A stretch of DNA of 64,000 nt from Hirudinaria manillensis (taxonomy: Eukaryota; Annelida; Clitellata; Hirudinida; Hirudinidae), in NCBI GenBank assembly GCA_034509925.1, contig CM067532.1, positions 6,822,142 through 6,886,141 of the forward strand. The letters are read 5' to 3'. Within the stretch, counting starts at the first letter, position 1; every line of letters begins with the position of its first letter. The notes below the pieces were generated by a model that was not told the DNA's origin, did no database searches, and saw only the letters and a program-made list of their open reading frames with translations. Positions 49,018 through 62,400 of this stretch are shown in pieces. The position numbers and the translations under genes were made by a program.

Positions 49018-49627
49018 GGTGAAGCACTTTTAATTTCGCATTAAAATTGTGAGTCAACACACCGAAAAAGTCAATCCACTGCGCCACTAATCAACCGTCT
49101 GCCTTATTTACATTCGCAATCAAAACTACTTAAACTTTTTAAGAAGCGCAATGAGTTTTTATGGTTTTTACTAAATTTTAAACAAACCAAATAATTTACA
49201 TTAAATTAGTACGTTACTTTTAAAATAATAAAAATTTTATAATGTCATAAACAGAGTCAAAAATTCTAAGGTACATAAAAAAAAGTCTGGTATCCATGGC
49301 AAAGGCTTTAAGGAAAGATGATGCCCAGTTATTGGTTCTGACAAACTTTTAAGAGATTGACGAGTTAGACAATCTCCAAAAGCTTTTGACGGCATATCTA
49401 CTTTAAGTTTGTAAGATTATCAGGAGCTTTCTATCCACTGCTTTAAGTACTCTCCGGAGTCGTTACAATTAAATACAATGAATTCAGAAGCTTGGAATCT
49501 CTCAATTCAGAATATTCTATCTCAGTTGAATAAAACAGGAAAAAAACACGCCCCGTGACTGAAAGCTGATCAAATTCCAGCTTTGAAGCATTTTCTTTAA
49601 GAGGTTTTGATTTGATTTTCATAAGTC
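49018..49627. other. spacer between UBE3B start and DPY19L end
   Basis: Both genes are on the - strand, so this holds the UBE3B promoter and the DPY19L 3' UTR. A short - strand open frame at 49443-49631 overlaps the DPY19L stop region in another frame and shows no family features. Confidence 0.45.
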
Positions 49628-52600
49628 TCAATTTTGACCCTTTATGACTCTCAAGACAATATATTGATTGTTTTGATAAACATTTTGGAAATGAGGTTCT
49701 GAATTTGAATATAATATATCACAGATTCTAGGTCTTTTTTGATTTTCCAAGTCCTCAAGATCCCAGATGTCTGCCAGGCTGCAGTTTAGCCTAATAAATA
49801 TATAATAATATAATTAAAAAAATATGAATTGGACAAGTCATTCTGAAAGGAAATTTAATATAAAATAAAGTTGCTTACTTTGATCTACCCCAGCACCAAG
49901 CCTTTTCAAGAATTACAAAATCTAATTTTAGTTCAATAACATTTTTCCAGACCTCTTCTGGAGGCTTCCTACTAAAGATAGTATATACTTTCTTGGTTCT
50001 TGCTCTATCAAACATGAAAAGCCATCAATGAAACAAGGAAACCAACCTTGGGCAACAAATTTCTATTGCCCCCTGATTGGATATCTGCTATCTCTACTTT
50101 TCTATAATGCCACAGAACCAAAATATTCAATCAAATAAATAAAAAATTACCTAAGCAATGAGTTCTCGTAATGGGGATGGTTGACTATTGCTCTTCCTGT
50201 GGAGAGTTTTATGGTTGCCATGGTGGACATTGACCCTCCAAAAACAGAATCTGAAAGAATTTAAATGAGCTGCAACAGTATGCTCATATGAACCAGAAGA
50301 AGACTAATATCAATGAATATCAAATCTTCGTTAACCTTGCTCAGTATTTCTTGAAATCCAAAGGACTAGTTTTTCTGTTGCATAATCATTGAACTCCCCA
50401 GAAATTGAGGACTGGAGTTTCAAATTCTGAATGCCATTGTAAGACATTATGGCAACCAGTGCCACAAATATGGAGAACTTGTTGAAATATTTTGTCACAG
50501 GCTGAGTTTAATTAAATTCCATTGAGTTGATTAACTTGATGTGAGAATAAAATAATTCTAACCTTCATACTGATCACCATGGACACCATAAGACACATAT
50601 GAGGTGTTAAGAACAACTTAAGCCTCATGGTTGTAGTTGCCATAATAAAGAATACCAAGAGATGCATAATCATATACAAAGACTGCAATGGATATAGCAA
50701 ATTCCTGAGCATTTTTCACATTGTAATATACTTAAATTCATTATTTTTAAATGCAAATTCAAAATATGAAATGAACCGTGGCAGTGACTTACAGTGGCAA
50801 CATCCCTCTTTCTGAAATTTGAAAATATAAAAAGTGAAATATGTACATCCTTCAAAGTTTATAAAGCGTGTTGTTTTATTATCCTCACCAATCAATTTGC
50901 CAGCCTCTTTTAATTTATTATTTTGTCAATGGCTCTCACAACAAAAACTCATGCATTACTGGGTCCATTCTTTTAATAGATTAAAAAAAATCATTAAAAG
51001 TACTTTACCTGTCCTCGAAGCTGTAGTATATGTGACCAATCAATGTTAATGTCACGAACAGTGTTAGAGGCAGAAGCAGAGTTTTGAAAGTTTCAACAAA
51101 AGTCTGAAATCATTTTTGCCAATAAATAAAACAATTAAGAATTTACTGATTCATCCCATACAAAAGAATACCTGTGTATCAATAAAGTCAAATTCAGGTG
51201 CACAAGTGTAAAGCATGGCATGAAACGACTTAAATGAAGAGAACTTGCTTCTCAGTATATCCATTATGTGAGACTAAATAAATAAATAAATTATAATAAA
51301 TTTAATCGAGATATTTAAGTACAAAAATTATAAATGCAGATATTATTTGAATATGCTAATCAAGGAAGGAAGGAAGGAAGGAAGGAAGGAACTTACATCA
51401 TCTTCAAATCTCAATAGAAAGGCTAACAATGATTTGAATGTAAATACTCCACCAAAAAATATGGGAATAAATATCTGTAGAAATTGTTAAATTAGCGGTT
51501 TTATAGATATTATTTTTTTTTTAAATTCTGTAATTATGTTGATAAATGTAAATATAATGTCCCTTACATAATTTTGAAACGATTGATGCTTTACAAAGTG
51601 TGTTTCTTTCAAACTGGACAGAAACTTTCAGGAAAAAAAGTTTTATTATAATCTAATTCTGGCATCTTAAATGTAAAACTCTTTTATTTTGTTAAAATCA
51701 AATAATATTTACCAATGAAACCAGACAAGTACATAAGAAATATGAACTTAGTAGCATTGAATTTCCAAACTGCAAAGCAATTGTCAAAGTCAGACCCAGC
51801 TGTTGGACATAATGAGTCATGAAAGTAAAGATTATTTGCAATTATTTGTTTAGATTTTTAAGCTAACCAAATATCCATATATGATGGACTTTAGTTTTTG
51901 TGCTTTGAATTCTGAGATGATGTATATCATGAAGATAATGCTTGATTGGACAGCAAGGACAAACTGTGAAAACTATAAAAAAAAAATAATTTGCTTGAAC
52001 CAGATTATTGATGTTTACATGTAAAGATGAACATTTAAGAAAGTTTGTAACCTGCCAAGGAAGAAGGAAAAGGAATGTAGTGATGGAGATTGAAGAAGTA
52101 ACATGGTGAAGGTTGTTGCATTCATTGCTTTGATGATAGAAAATAATAATAATAAAAAAACCATTATTTAGAAAAAAACAATAAAAATGCAGCCATGAAA
52201 TTTTTTAATGATTGAAGAAATGAATAAGTTTTGCATTTAAACTCCCTATTGAAAAAATTAACTTTATTTCAAAAGTTCAATAAGAGAAGATAGCAATACC
52301 AAATGAAACACATTCATGCAGGTAAAATTAGATTATGTTAAAGCATTTTAATGACGGAATATTCACCTGAGTGCATAAGTTGTTATTAGGGAATGCAGAA
52401 CCCAGAAAGGATAACCGAAACTCTCCCTGAGAGGAGGTGTCAGATAAGCCCTAGTGCACTGAGAAAGTTAAATTAATAGTAAGTTAATAGAAATAATAAT
52501 TAAAAATTTATAATTAGATGGTCATACAGAAGCTCACTTACCTCTCCATGGTTACAAAAGAAGGAAAGGACACTCAAAAGTCCCCCAAAAATGTTTCCAC

Positions 52601-53616
52601 TAAAAATGAAAAATACTCAAGAAAATTTCCAAATTTTAACAGAAAGTGAAAGTGGTTCAGTTGGAAAATCACCTCAAATAAGTTCCATAGATAAAAATGA
52701 GACCCACCATTAAACCATTTAATGTGAAAACTGTTTCTAAGTAAACAAATATTGGTTCACCTATGCCTGTGCAGAACATTAAAAGAAGCATATAAATATG
52801 ATGATTGTTACTCTTGACTGAGGATCGGTTAAGAATATAAATTCTAAAAAAATATATTTAACAAAAAATTTAACCAACCTTCACAACTAGTTACAGACCC
52901 TTTTCCATGACCTCTGTTGACCTTATAACATATTTTTGTTGGAAGATTCAAAGTTGACATCAGCATCATGGAGGACTTGTAGCATATTGCAGCAATAATC
53001 TAATGAAATTGTGAGACATTACTTCACTAGTAAGTGTTGTATAAGTTAACTAAGCTAGCTTGGCTGAAGAAAAAGAAAGTGTTTGTAAAGGCCAAAGATA
53101 ATTTCACAAAAATGAACCTCTGGATATAAGTTAAACCTTTGCAAAGTGTTGATGGTGTCTGGATATTCTGTCAAATTGTCGTTAATTAATTTCTCTAAAC
53201 CGACGGAAAGCCTGTTTTCAACTAGTGTCTTGTAGAAGGAATAATAAAATCCCTGTGCATTAAAATCTAAAGTCAACAATGCGATTGAACAATTTAAAAA
53301 AGAAAAAATCAAACACCAACTGCTTCAGATTTAAAAGATATTTCTCTTTCCAGTTCAGAAAGATGAGAAAAATAGTATTCTTGTTCAAACAAATAGGAAA
53401 GATAACCCCTGGATATTACCAAAAAAAAGCGATAAAATAAATTTAGTACATTAAAGCATAGTTTAAAGCCACCTGTGAAGCACAGAAATCAGACATGCTG
53501 CAAAGTAAAACTAGTGTTAATGATACCTATGTATTTTTTAACTTTTAAAACAGTTTCTTACCGAGAATCACCAAACTACAAAAATATCCTATCGGCATAA
53601 TTTTGTTCTCAGCCAT
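49628..53616 (-). CDS. DPY19L: DPY19-like protein C-mannosyltransferase
   Basis: Multi-pass ER membrane enzyme; the family attaches mannose to tryptophan of WxxW sites, for instance in thrombospondin repeats. It is read on the - strand in many short exons from ATG 53614-53616 (MAENKIMPIGYFCSLVIL, a first membrane helix) to TGA 49628-49630. Family blocks in order: YLFEQEYYFSHLSELEREIS, AQGFYYSFYKTLVENRLSVG, NDNLTEYPDTINTLQRFNLY-PEV, several hydrophobic exons, MRLKLFLTPHMCLMVSM, and the lumenal end FVILEKAWCWGRSK then LNCSLADIWDLED and ending RVIKGQN. The membrane exons follow the GT-C glycosyltransferase plan. Its first ATG lies 285 bp from that of DDAH on the other strand. The exact exon edges in the middle were not all resolved. 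Which vertebrate DPY19L1-4 member it matches best cannot be decided by eye. Confidence 0.9.
51363..51391. repeat. (GGAA)n tetranucleotide repeat
   Basis: Seven aagg/ggaa units in a DPY19L intron. Confidence 0.9.
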
Positions 53617-53901
53617 TAGAACCAGGTGTACGAAGCGCCAAGTTATTCAAAATCAAGTGAATGATTGTAAGTCACGATAATAAAAAAGAAAAGCATAAAT
53701 TACTCTCAATAAGCATTTAAGACTCAACACTGAGCGCAAAATAATTACAATGATTTTTATCGTTAAACCTCGCTTTAGCTTAATGACGACGGCAGCGACA
53801 TCTTAACAAAAGAAAGCCTTTCAATTCTCTTTAATTTGCTGTAATTAGCAAAAAAATAGCGGATTTTCGACTGCCGGAATTAAGCAGCACCGCAGCAATG
53901 G
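53617..53901. promoter_or_regulatory. bidirectional promoter of DPY19L and DDAH
   Basis: Only 285 bp separate the two start codons, which point away from each other, so both promoters and 5' UTRs must share this interval. I see no clear TATA box at a usual distance. Confidence 0.6.
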
Positions 53902-55440
53902 ATGGCCAATAATGCAGACGCAGCGAACGTGTTTTGGCATCGTAGTGTCGCGATGGCTCTCACTGGCGTGATGGGTTCCGACTGCTTCAAGTTTAACTTT
54001 GCCATCGTCTCAAGAATTTCGAATACTTTTGTAGACAATTCTTCCTTCCCACTTCGCAATGGACAAGTAATAAATATTGAAAAAGCTCGGAAAGAACACG
54101 AAGATTTGGTGGAGGCGTTGAGAAGAATTGGACTTGATGTCATTGAGTTGCCATCGGATGACAAACATCCGGATGGAGTTTTTGTCGGTGATGTGGCTGT
54201 AGTCATAAATGGAACTGCTCTCATATGCAATCCGCCCACAATCAAGGACAAACCATCCAGACAGGGGGAGGTATGGTTATTCTATGGCACGAGTTTTAAT
54301 TTAAATCTTTAAATATTTTTAAACAATTAAATTTCGAATGCATGGAATACATATTTTGAACTAAAAAAGTTTGCTGTATTTGTGAAGTATTGTATCTCAT
54401 AAAATTGATCCGTTATGAATGTATTAAGATATGTTATCAATTTAATGTACGCAAAACATAAATAACTACCTTGGAATTTGTTTGGTGACTTACTAAATGT
54501 TTTCACATAAGTTATTACTTTTTGTGTGTTTAGTTGGCTGTGGTGAGGCAAGTCTTGAGAAAAGAATTGGGCTTAAAAGTTGTCGAAGTTGAGTCTGACA
54601 AAGCCACCATCGAGGGTGGAGACGTGCTATGGACCGGTGAATAGGATTTGAAGTTTAAATTTCATTTTTAAAATACAAATTTGTAAACCATTGTTCTACT
54701 AGTTAATGGCAAATGATTTTCAGAGTATTATTATTATTAATTTAAAAGAATTTAAATTTATAACTCTTATAACTGTATTTTCTAGAATTTAAATGATAAA
54801 CCATTCGTGTTAAAGGTCGAGAAATCTTCGTTGGATTATCGGAAAGATCAAATTTATTGGGAGCTCAGATGGTTGCAAAAGCTTTTCCTGAGTATCCAAC
54901 GACGGTTGTCAAAGTGTTTCCACCTGCTATCCACCTGAAAGATTACATCGGAATGGCGGGTCCCGAACTTATGGTTGTTGGTAAAAGCGAGGAAGCGCAA
55001 AAAACATTTACGGTGACTAAATCGAAATAAACGTCAACACAAAGCATCTAATTAAGAAATGTTTTAATTATTTCATGAAAGGAGATAAAAAATTCTGGCG
55101 CAATAGGATACAAGTACATCAGTGTGGACGAAGATGAAGCTGCAAATGTCATTTATTCCAACAGGACTCTTCTTCATCTCAGTCAGGATCAAATACCAAA
55201 AGGATCTGCAGTAAATATGATTTTCGGAGTATTATTATTAAAATTATTTTAAAAGAATTTAAATTGATTTCTCTTATAACTGTATTTTCTCGAATTCAGG
55301 TCTACATGAACAAAATAGATTTCTCTCGTGTCTCGATCGGCATGGAGGAACCGCTAAAGAGAGGAGGTCTGTTGACCAGCTGCGTCCTACTCATTAACCG
55401 CGTCAGACATCCGAAAAAAATTCCCACAACCATCCAATAA
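53902..55440 (+). CDS. DDAH: dimethylarginine dimethylaminohydrolase
   Basis: Hydrolyses asymmetric dimethylarginine to citrulline and dimethylamine in the cytosol, relieving inhibition of nitric oxide synthase. Five exons: 53902-54270, 54534-54636, 54816-55012, 55082-55210, 55300-55440; 312 residues against about 285 in mammals. Substrate and active-site features of the family are present: LDVIELPSDDKHPDGVFVGD with ALICNPP, then ESDKATIEGGDVLWTGREIF, the catalytic-type His in PPAIHLKDYIGMAGPEL (about H197), and the nucleophilic Cys in GGLLTSCVLLINR (about C294). An upstream ATG at 53898 closes after four codons, so the ATG at 53902 was chosen. The N-terminus is about 25 residues longer than in mammals. 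Introns 2 and 4 share a nearly identical block of about 75-80 bp. Confidence 0.94.
54714..54790 (+). repeat. intron repeat copy A (DDAH intron 2)
   Basis: Shares tgattttc-gagtattattatta, ttaaaagaatttaaatt and ctcttataactgtattttct with 55218-55299. The copies differ by a few substitutions and one short insertion. Confidence 0.85.
55218..55299 (+). repeat. intron repeat copy B (nearly all of DDAH intron 4)
   Basis: The second copy of the block at 54714-54790. Here it makes up almost the whole 89-bp intron (55211-55299), including the bases just before the acceptor. Confidence 0.85.
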
Positions 55441-56435
55441 GTCATTCGCTTACTTCATCAGTATCTCTAATTTCTTTGTGGAAAAGCCGCTATTCCTCCA
55501 AGATGTTCTGTCCGACATTCCACATTTGAAGATCCTTCATCCATAACGCGTTTGTCTCAAAGTTCTTTCCACACGGGTTGATGCTTTCCGGGAATACCAT
55601 TGGAATTTATTCCAGTGGGATGATACGAAGGTTCACTAGCGTTGCTTGCATTGCATTGCTCGCCTGCAGGATTCCCGCTTTTTGTGGAGTAGTTATTCTG
55701 TATTCTCGAATGTTTTTATTTTCTTCTTTCAATGTTCCATTGTTGCTCGTTCCAGCGCACATTGACTTGAAATTGTTTGCAGTTTTGCCATTGAAAAATG
55801 CGGATTTTAATTCTTGTTCACCGTTTTAACATTCGAACCTAGTAAATATTTATTAGATAAATTTATAGATTTATTGGATCCAAATCAATATCTAATCGAA
55901 TTGAAGCATTTTCCTGGAGTCAAATAACCATAAGAACTTTTCTCCAAATGTATTCAGTCACTCAAGCTGAGCTAAAAAAAATCTCTTTAATAAACTGTTT
56001 CTATGTAATTCTGGGAATCATCGATGTGGAAATTCAAAGTTAGAATTTCATGCAGAATAAAAAGATATTTCTTTACAATTTACGAGTCTTTACCTTTCTT
56101 ATAACTTAAAATAATTAGTGAATTAATTAAAATTATTTAATTAAAAAAAACAGTGACGAGTATCATAACATCTGTCGCTTTAAATACAGCTAAAAGACCT
56201 TACGCTCTATCCTTCTACGACAAATAATAAAAAATAACAGACATTAAACAATAAATGTTAAACAATAAATATTAAATAATAAATATTAAATAATAAATAT
56301 TAAATGTTTTGAGTAAATATTAAATAAATTCGATGGCTTTGCAAAGAAATCAAGCAAAATACGAAAATATGAACAATGTCAAAGAAACGGAGAAAAGGTA
56401 GATGTCAGTCAGGAGTGAGAAGTTCCTGGTAATGT
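55441..56435. other. convergent 3' ends of DDAH and the M13 gene
   Basis: 3' UTRs and AT-rich spacer. The + strand open frame at 55578-55829 has no family features. About 56240-56320 is a run of degenerate aataaatattaa words. Confidence 0.5.
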
Positions 56436-59400
56436 TCACCAAATCAAGCATTTTTCGACAGGATTCATTGGAGAACCGATCGGGCACTTGAATTCTTCTG
56501 AAAATTCTGGAATATTCTTCAGGACGTTGTTTATTCTGCAATAAAAATGTTTTTACTTGTTTTTTTTTACCATTTATAATTCAGTTTTAATATTTTCATG
56601 AAATGGTTATACGTAATAATATAATATAATATGATGTAATAATATAACACTATAGATTAAGTGAAATTATTAATTACAATTAATATATGAAGATCAATCT
56701 AGGACCTCAGTTTGGAAGGGTGTTGGAAATCATAATTCGGGTTGAGTTTCATCCAGTTATTGGGCTGCAACGTTCTGCACCAGGCCTTTAAACAATCGAC
56801 AGACATTTTTATAAAAACATTCATATGGAAAAAAAAAAAAGAAATAACGAAGTAACAGACAAATGCAGACTTTGTTAGGAGACGAAATTTAAGATGAAGA
56901 CTATTAGAATGACTATTAGAGCTATTCTAAACTTACCTGGGCGTAACTGAGAAAGAAGGTTTGACTTGTGCTGAATTTTCCGATGTTCAATCCTGTTTCG
57001 TTTGCTTGATCACTCGATTGCCAATTTTTATAGGCAGAATAAGCCAGTCTGACACTCAGATGGTCTGATTCTATTTCATTTTTGACCATTTCTTCTTCAA
57101 AATACTTTGGATAAATTATTAAAAGTAGGTCATAATTTGAGGAATGAAGTCAAATAATAATGATACTTTCGTAAAACTCTAATTTAAAACATATTAATAT
57201 TGTAATTAAATAAAAACATATTATTATAATAGTTAATTAGGTCTGAACCTTAAGATTAAACACTTTGTCTTCGTTGTAGAAATCAGAATAACAGTTGCTT
57301 CCATTTCTGAAATCCGCCAATTCTGCAAAAGCACAACTTCTATTTTTAAACAACTTATCCACGAAGATTAGCATAACTTATTAATTAATAATTGTTAATA
57401 AAATTGTAATTAATAATTGTTTTACTAGAATTTTTTAGTCAAGAACATGGCCATCATACCAAATTCGTTTAGCGAATAAGACAGCTGTCGACTCAAAATA
57501 GATCCAAGGGTACCGTAAAGAACTGATCTGAAATGTTAGGGAACTTAATTTAAATAACAAATTTAACCTAATTTATGCAACATAAATTATGCAATGATCT
57601 TTTATTAGTGTACACTTTTAAATTAAAAAACTCACAAGGGGTAAACAGATTGGAAAACAGGGCTTTGGAGTAAACCGAGAGGAATTTCAAGTACATTAGT
57701 TTGGTGGTTCAATGCTACCTGAGTACCCACTGGATTGACCAACCAGCTGGTAGGTTAATACGATATAATTAATTAATTAATTTTCTCGTATTATTATAGA
57801 TTTATTTTCGATAATTTCTCATGTTTTCAAGTACAAAATACGAATAAATTAGGCCAGGTAATTAACGAATTACTTGAAGAGTTTCTTTTTGTTTTTGATC
57901 ATTATCATTCCTCCGAAGAAATTCTTCAATTGATTCCTCGTTATGGATAGCTGAATGGAAATATACTTATTCAATATTCTTAGCAAGTAAATTATTAAAT
58001 GTTAATATTTATAAATAATAAATTACCTAAATAAATTAAATAAATACTTATCTGCAAACTAAATGTTTTAGTTTTAAAATAGAATTTACCAACTTCATTG
58101 TAATATTCATCGAGTTTTGGTAGTTCAAGGTCATCATCTTCTACAAGGTCATACTTCAAACTCTGCAGCTTGTTTACTATTTCGTGCATGCGTTCACTTT
58201 TAACCAACCACTTTCGCGAGCTCACCAGTTGCTCAAAAGTTTCTTTTAATCCATCAAAAATGTCCTTAATCTGTGGTCACATTAGGGACTTAGTTAAACA
58301 TTGTAACACCTAATTAAATAAATAAATAAATATATTTCTCCAACCAAGTGCTTGTCTTCTGATGTTAGTCTCCTTTCCCGCGAATACAGAATTCCAGCGG
58401 CGTATTCGAATATGTCCATAGTCGATGGAAGGCAGTCTCTGGAGGCCAAAGATGCATTGGTGTTGATGAAGGGAAGATATTCGGAGAAGTCCGATGACAA
58501 GAATTTCGACGATGCACGAATAAAATGCCACTTGAGAAGGCCAAAGAGATGCCTAGAGGGATTTAGTAAGCTTTACAAGTCCAAATGATGGCTTTAAATT
58601 GAGTTTTTTCTCAAAATGCGTCGAAAACAAATTATAAATACCCCGTTCGCAAGACAGCATTTGTATGCGAGGCACCTCACAAATAACTTTTTTATGTTAA
58701 GGTGTTTATGTTAAGGTGCCACAAACAATTTACTTTCTCGGGTACTTTGTCAGAACTTCTTTCAGACGTTGCAAATAATTGACATTATTCACAAATATCA
58801 GTTGGTTTCCATCAGTTGGTTTGTCGAACACGTCGCTGATTAAATTTGTCAGGTTGAGCTGAAGTTTCAATCAAAAGTTTCAATTCAATCAGGTTATCGT
58901 CAAGAAATTATAAATTTATAGGTCCAATCTCACCGAGTTTCGAAGCATCTTTTGAACTTCTGAGAGTTTAAAGTAACCTGAATTATTTTCATAGAAAGTC
59001 GATGATGAATAGTTGTAAGATATCTGCAATGGAAAATTCATCAATTCATCTACTCATCATGAGATGCAAAATCTTCTGCATTCGTCAAATATTGTTCTTA
59101 CTTAACATAAAATGAACATTTATAAAATGATTAAAAACATTAAAAATAAAACCTTGAAAAGAGAATATTCCAATTCCCAGACGTCTCTTCCAAGAGATTC
59201 ATTTATCAGGATGGAAGCTTTTTTCAGATACTCCATAAAATTGTCCTTTTCATTTTCAAAACGCTCTTTGATATTCTCGTATGAACCTTCGTATGTCAGT
59301 TCTCCAGCATCCAGCTATAAGAATATGTTTATAATATATTTTAATTAAATGTTGTCGTAAAGATTTTATTGAAAATTAGTATTAATTCTTATTCCATTTA

Positions 59401-62400
59401 ATCGCATATAAGCAATATTTCATCCTTTCCCCGTCTGGAGTTTGAAATTCTCCCCATCCACAACCCCTTCACCCCTCCCCAAATTACAAGAATATTTTCT
59501 TTATATCTTTAAAATGCCCTAAATTTTGAATTCTCCTCAAAGGGTGAAACATTGTGAAATCATAAATTGTATCCTTTGCTAAATGCTTCTAAGAGGACTT
59601 GGTTCATACCGAGATGATGTACTTCTTTAAAGTCGTGCTATAGATTTCTCTGATCTTTATGACTGCATCGATGTCATAAATTGCCAGAAATCCCAAAGCA
59701 TATTCTAAATTACTTTCTGGAGTCCAGTCTTGTACGATTCCTTGGAAAAGCTGAGATATGAGACAAAAAAAAGCAAACATATTTCATCGAGACACAAAAG
59801 AAAATCATTTTAGCTAAAGTTAACTTGTTTCAACTAATTTAATTTTTATTAATTAATTTATTTTTAAAGACGGAAAATTGGATCCATGTTCACGAGGAGA
59901 AATAATTCATCTTGATTAGCATGGCAAAGTTATCGTGAAAATATTTGGACCGAATTATCCTTCATTATATTCAACGGCTTTGAATCCGGTGCTAATAAAA
60001 GTGTTTTGAAAGCAATAAAATTAAAATTTATCAGAAGTTCTCTGTAATTTGCAAAAAAAAAATCAAAACATAAAAAAGCAGAATAACAATAAATAAATAA
60101 AAAAATTAGGAACGAAATTCTTCGAATTCTTTGAATAGCTAAGAATTAAAATGATTATTTGTGATAAAACTTCTTCGAAGTGGAGATTTATGGTGAGGTC
60201 GACTACAAAGTTGGATTAAGTTGGAATCTCTTCGAGTACCTCAGGACACTCGTTCAATTATTTCAAGAATGCCTTCTTTAAGTGATGCATGGCCACATTT
60301 CACTCAATTAAGAGGGTGGTTTCGGAGAAAAACACTTTTTTTCTTTATTATCGCACATTTTTCTCAGAGGTCGAGCCATTTTACGACCAAAAATTTAACG
60401 ATGAAAAGTCGTGCATAAAAAAAGAGAAGCTGCAAATCGAATTACTGCCATTTTGCAATTAACCGATCTTTCCAGTACCTCGTACATCAAACTAGGACGT
60501 GGAAGCACCTTCCAACGGATCTACCATTTTGGATAATCGCGGATAATCGACGTGAATGGAAAAGTTTAAATTGGAAAAGACCTACGCTCATCACTTTCTG
60601 GAATGAAGGATATTTTTCCGGTCCAGATCTGGTCTCCGAGTATTTAATCAGACAGGCCTTGTAGTACTGGGTTGCAAGGTCGAACGATTTTGACTGATTC
60701 CTGATGACGATGTTTTTATCTTCCAGCATCTGCAATTATTGATTTCGCATTCAGCAAAGGCACGTTGTCATCGATATCAAGTTAACTGTCGGCGATAACT
60801 CGAGAGCGCTATATAAATTTTATGCATTATGCTATTACGATACATTTTATAATATGGATACTATATATATATATTATTAAGTATCATCGTAATAATTACT
60901 AGAACTATTATTTTAAATTATATTATCATTAATATTTCATATATAATTTTATTATGTATAATAATTTAAATCATAATTTATGTATAATATTGAAAAGAAT
61001 AGAAATAATACGAATGTAATTATCGTGCATACCCTATGCATTTGGAGTAAGGCCCATTTCCCGAGCCTCTCGCGTTGGGTCCAGTCCTCTCTAAATTCTC
61101 CTTGTTCTTTGGAAATCCTTTCTTGGTCAAATCCACTGCACGAGTATTCGTAAAAGTCCTGGCATGGATCCATCGAGAGGCTGGAATATTTGCGGAGAAT
61201 GTTGGCCTTCTGGATGCACAATGGATCCGAACAGATGGTTACGGAGCGTGTCAAAAGGAGATTTTCCTGTGACTGTTAAAAACAATTTATTTTTTAATAT
61301 TTCCACAAACAGTGCTTGTTCTTAGGCTATTTCACATTTTATTTCATAGTATAACATCGTGTTTCGAGTTATAATGTCATGTTTACAAAATAAAACAAGA
61401 CCTGTTGATTCTGCCTGAAGATGAGAAACATGGTGATGACGGATGCCAGGCCGATGATGATGATGATCATTGCACCTAGGACAACCCTCTCTGATGTATT
61501 GATCTTCTGTTGATCCTTTTCTGGCATGTCTGAGTTTTAACACGTGCACGGTTACATCAGACAGTAACGCAGAAGAAGTTGAGTTTTTTTTAGGTTCAAA
61601 CACCCTTTCTTGGTATTTTTTAAAAACGAAAAATTATTTTAAGTTTTTTTTTTGGAAATTAAAAGTTTAGGAAAGGCAGGAATTCATTAAATGTTTTAAG
61701 TTAAGTGGGGCACGCTACGTCGTGCAGTAGAAATTGGTATTATTAGTTAAGTTTATTATGTTTTTTTTAAAAATTATTTATTATTTATGAAAATGTTTTT
61801 GAAAATTGTTTTTAATTTAATTTGCTGTTCAAATTGTTGGTCGTGAAATTATTGATGGATTTTATGTAGATTTTATATTTATATTTTTTCCTCAGCCGCA
61901 CAATTCAAAAATATCTCGACGATAAAATTAATAGAATTTGATTAATTAAATTAATAATAATTTCATTTGATTTCCCGATCGATCGGGAATGGACAGACGC
62001 TGAATGGGTGAAAAACTTGGATGTCAAATCATCAGTTTTGAAGACGAAAACGTAACTTTTTTAAAAAATAATTTAAGCAGCCTTCTGTTCATCTCGGATA
62101 TCTCGGAGAACAAATATTGAGAGTCAAAAAGCTCCCTTTGGACGAATGAAATCATTTTTTTATTTATTTATTCATTATTTTTTTTTTATATCAACTCATG
62201 GAATTATGCGGGGGAACAGAGACAAAGGAAAATATTTCTTGTCCTGTTTTGATTAAATCGGATCAGTTTACTTTTTTTTTATCGTCTACGATTGCTTTCG
62301 AACGTGACTTCTGAGACGCTCCTTCTCATGACTTGCTAAATAAATCGTATTAGGAAGAGAAACCATATCAATAATCGAGCCAACAAGGTCAACGTTAGCA

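Noticed and set aside
55578-55829. 83-codon + strand open frame downstream of DDAH
   Set aside because: No family features, lies in convergent 3' UTR sequence.
56350-56541. - strand open frame with a hydrophobic tail at the end of the M13 gene
   Set aside because: It is the wrong frame of the last M13 exon; the phase-consistent frame gives the canonical M13 C-terminus.
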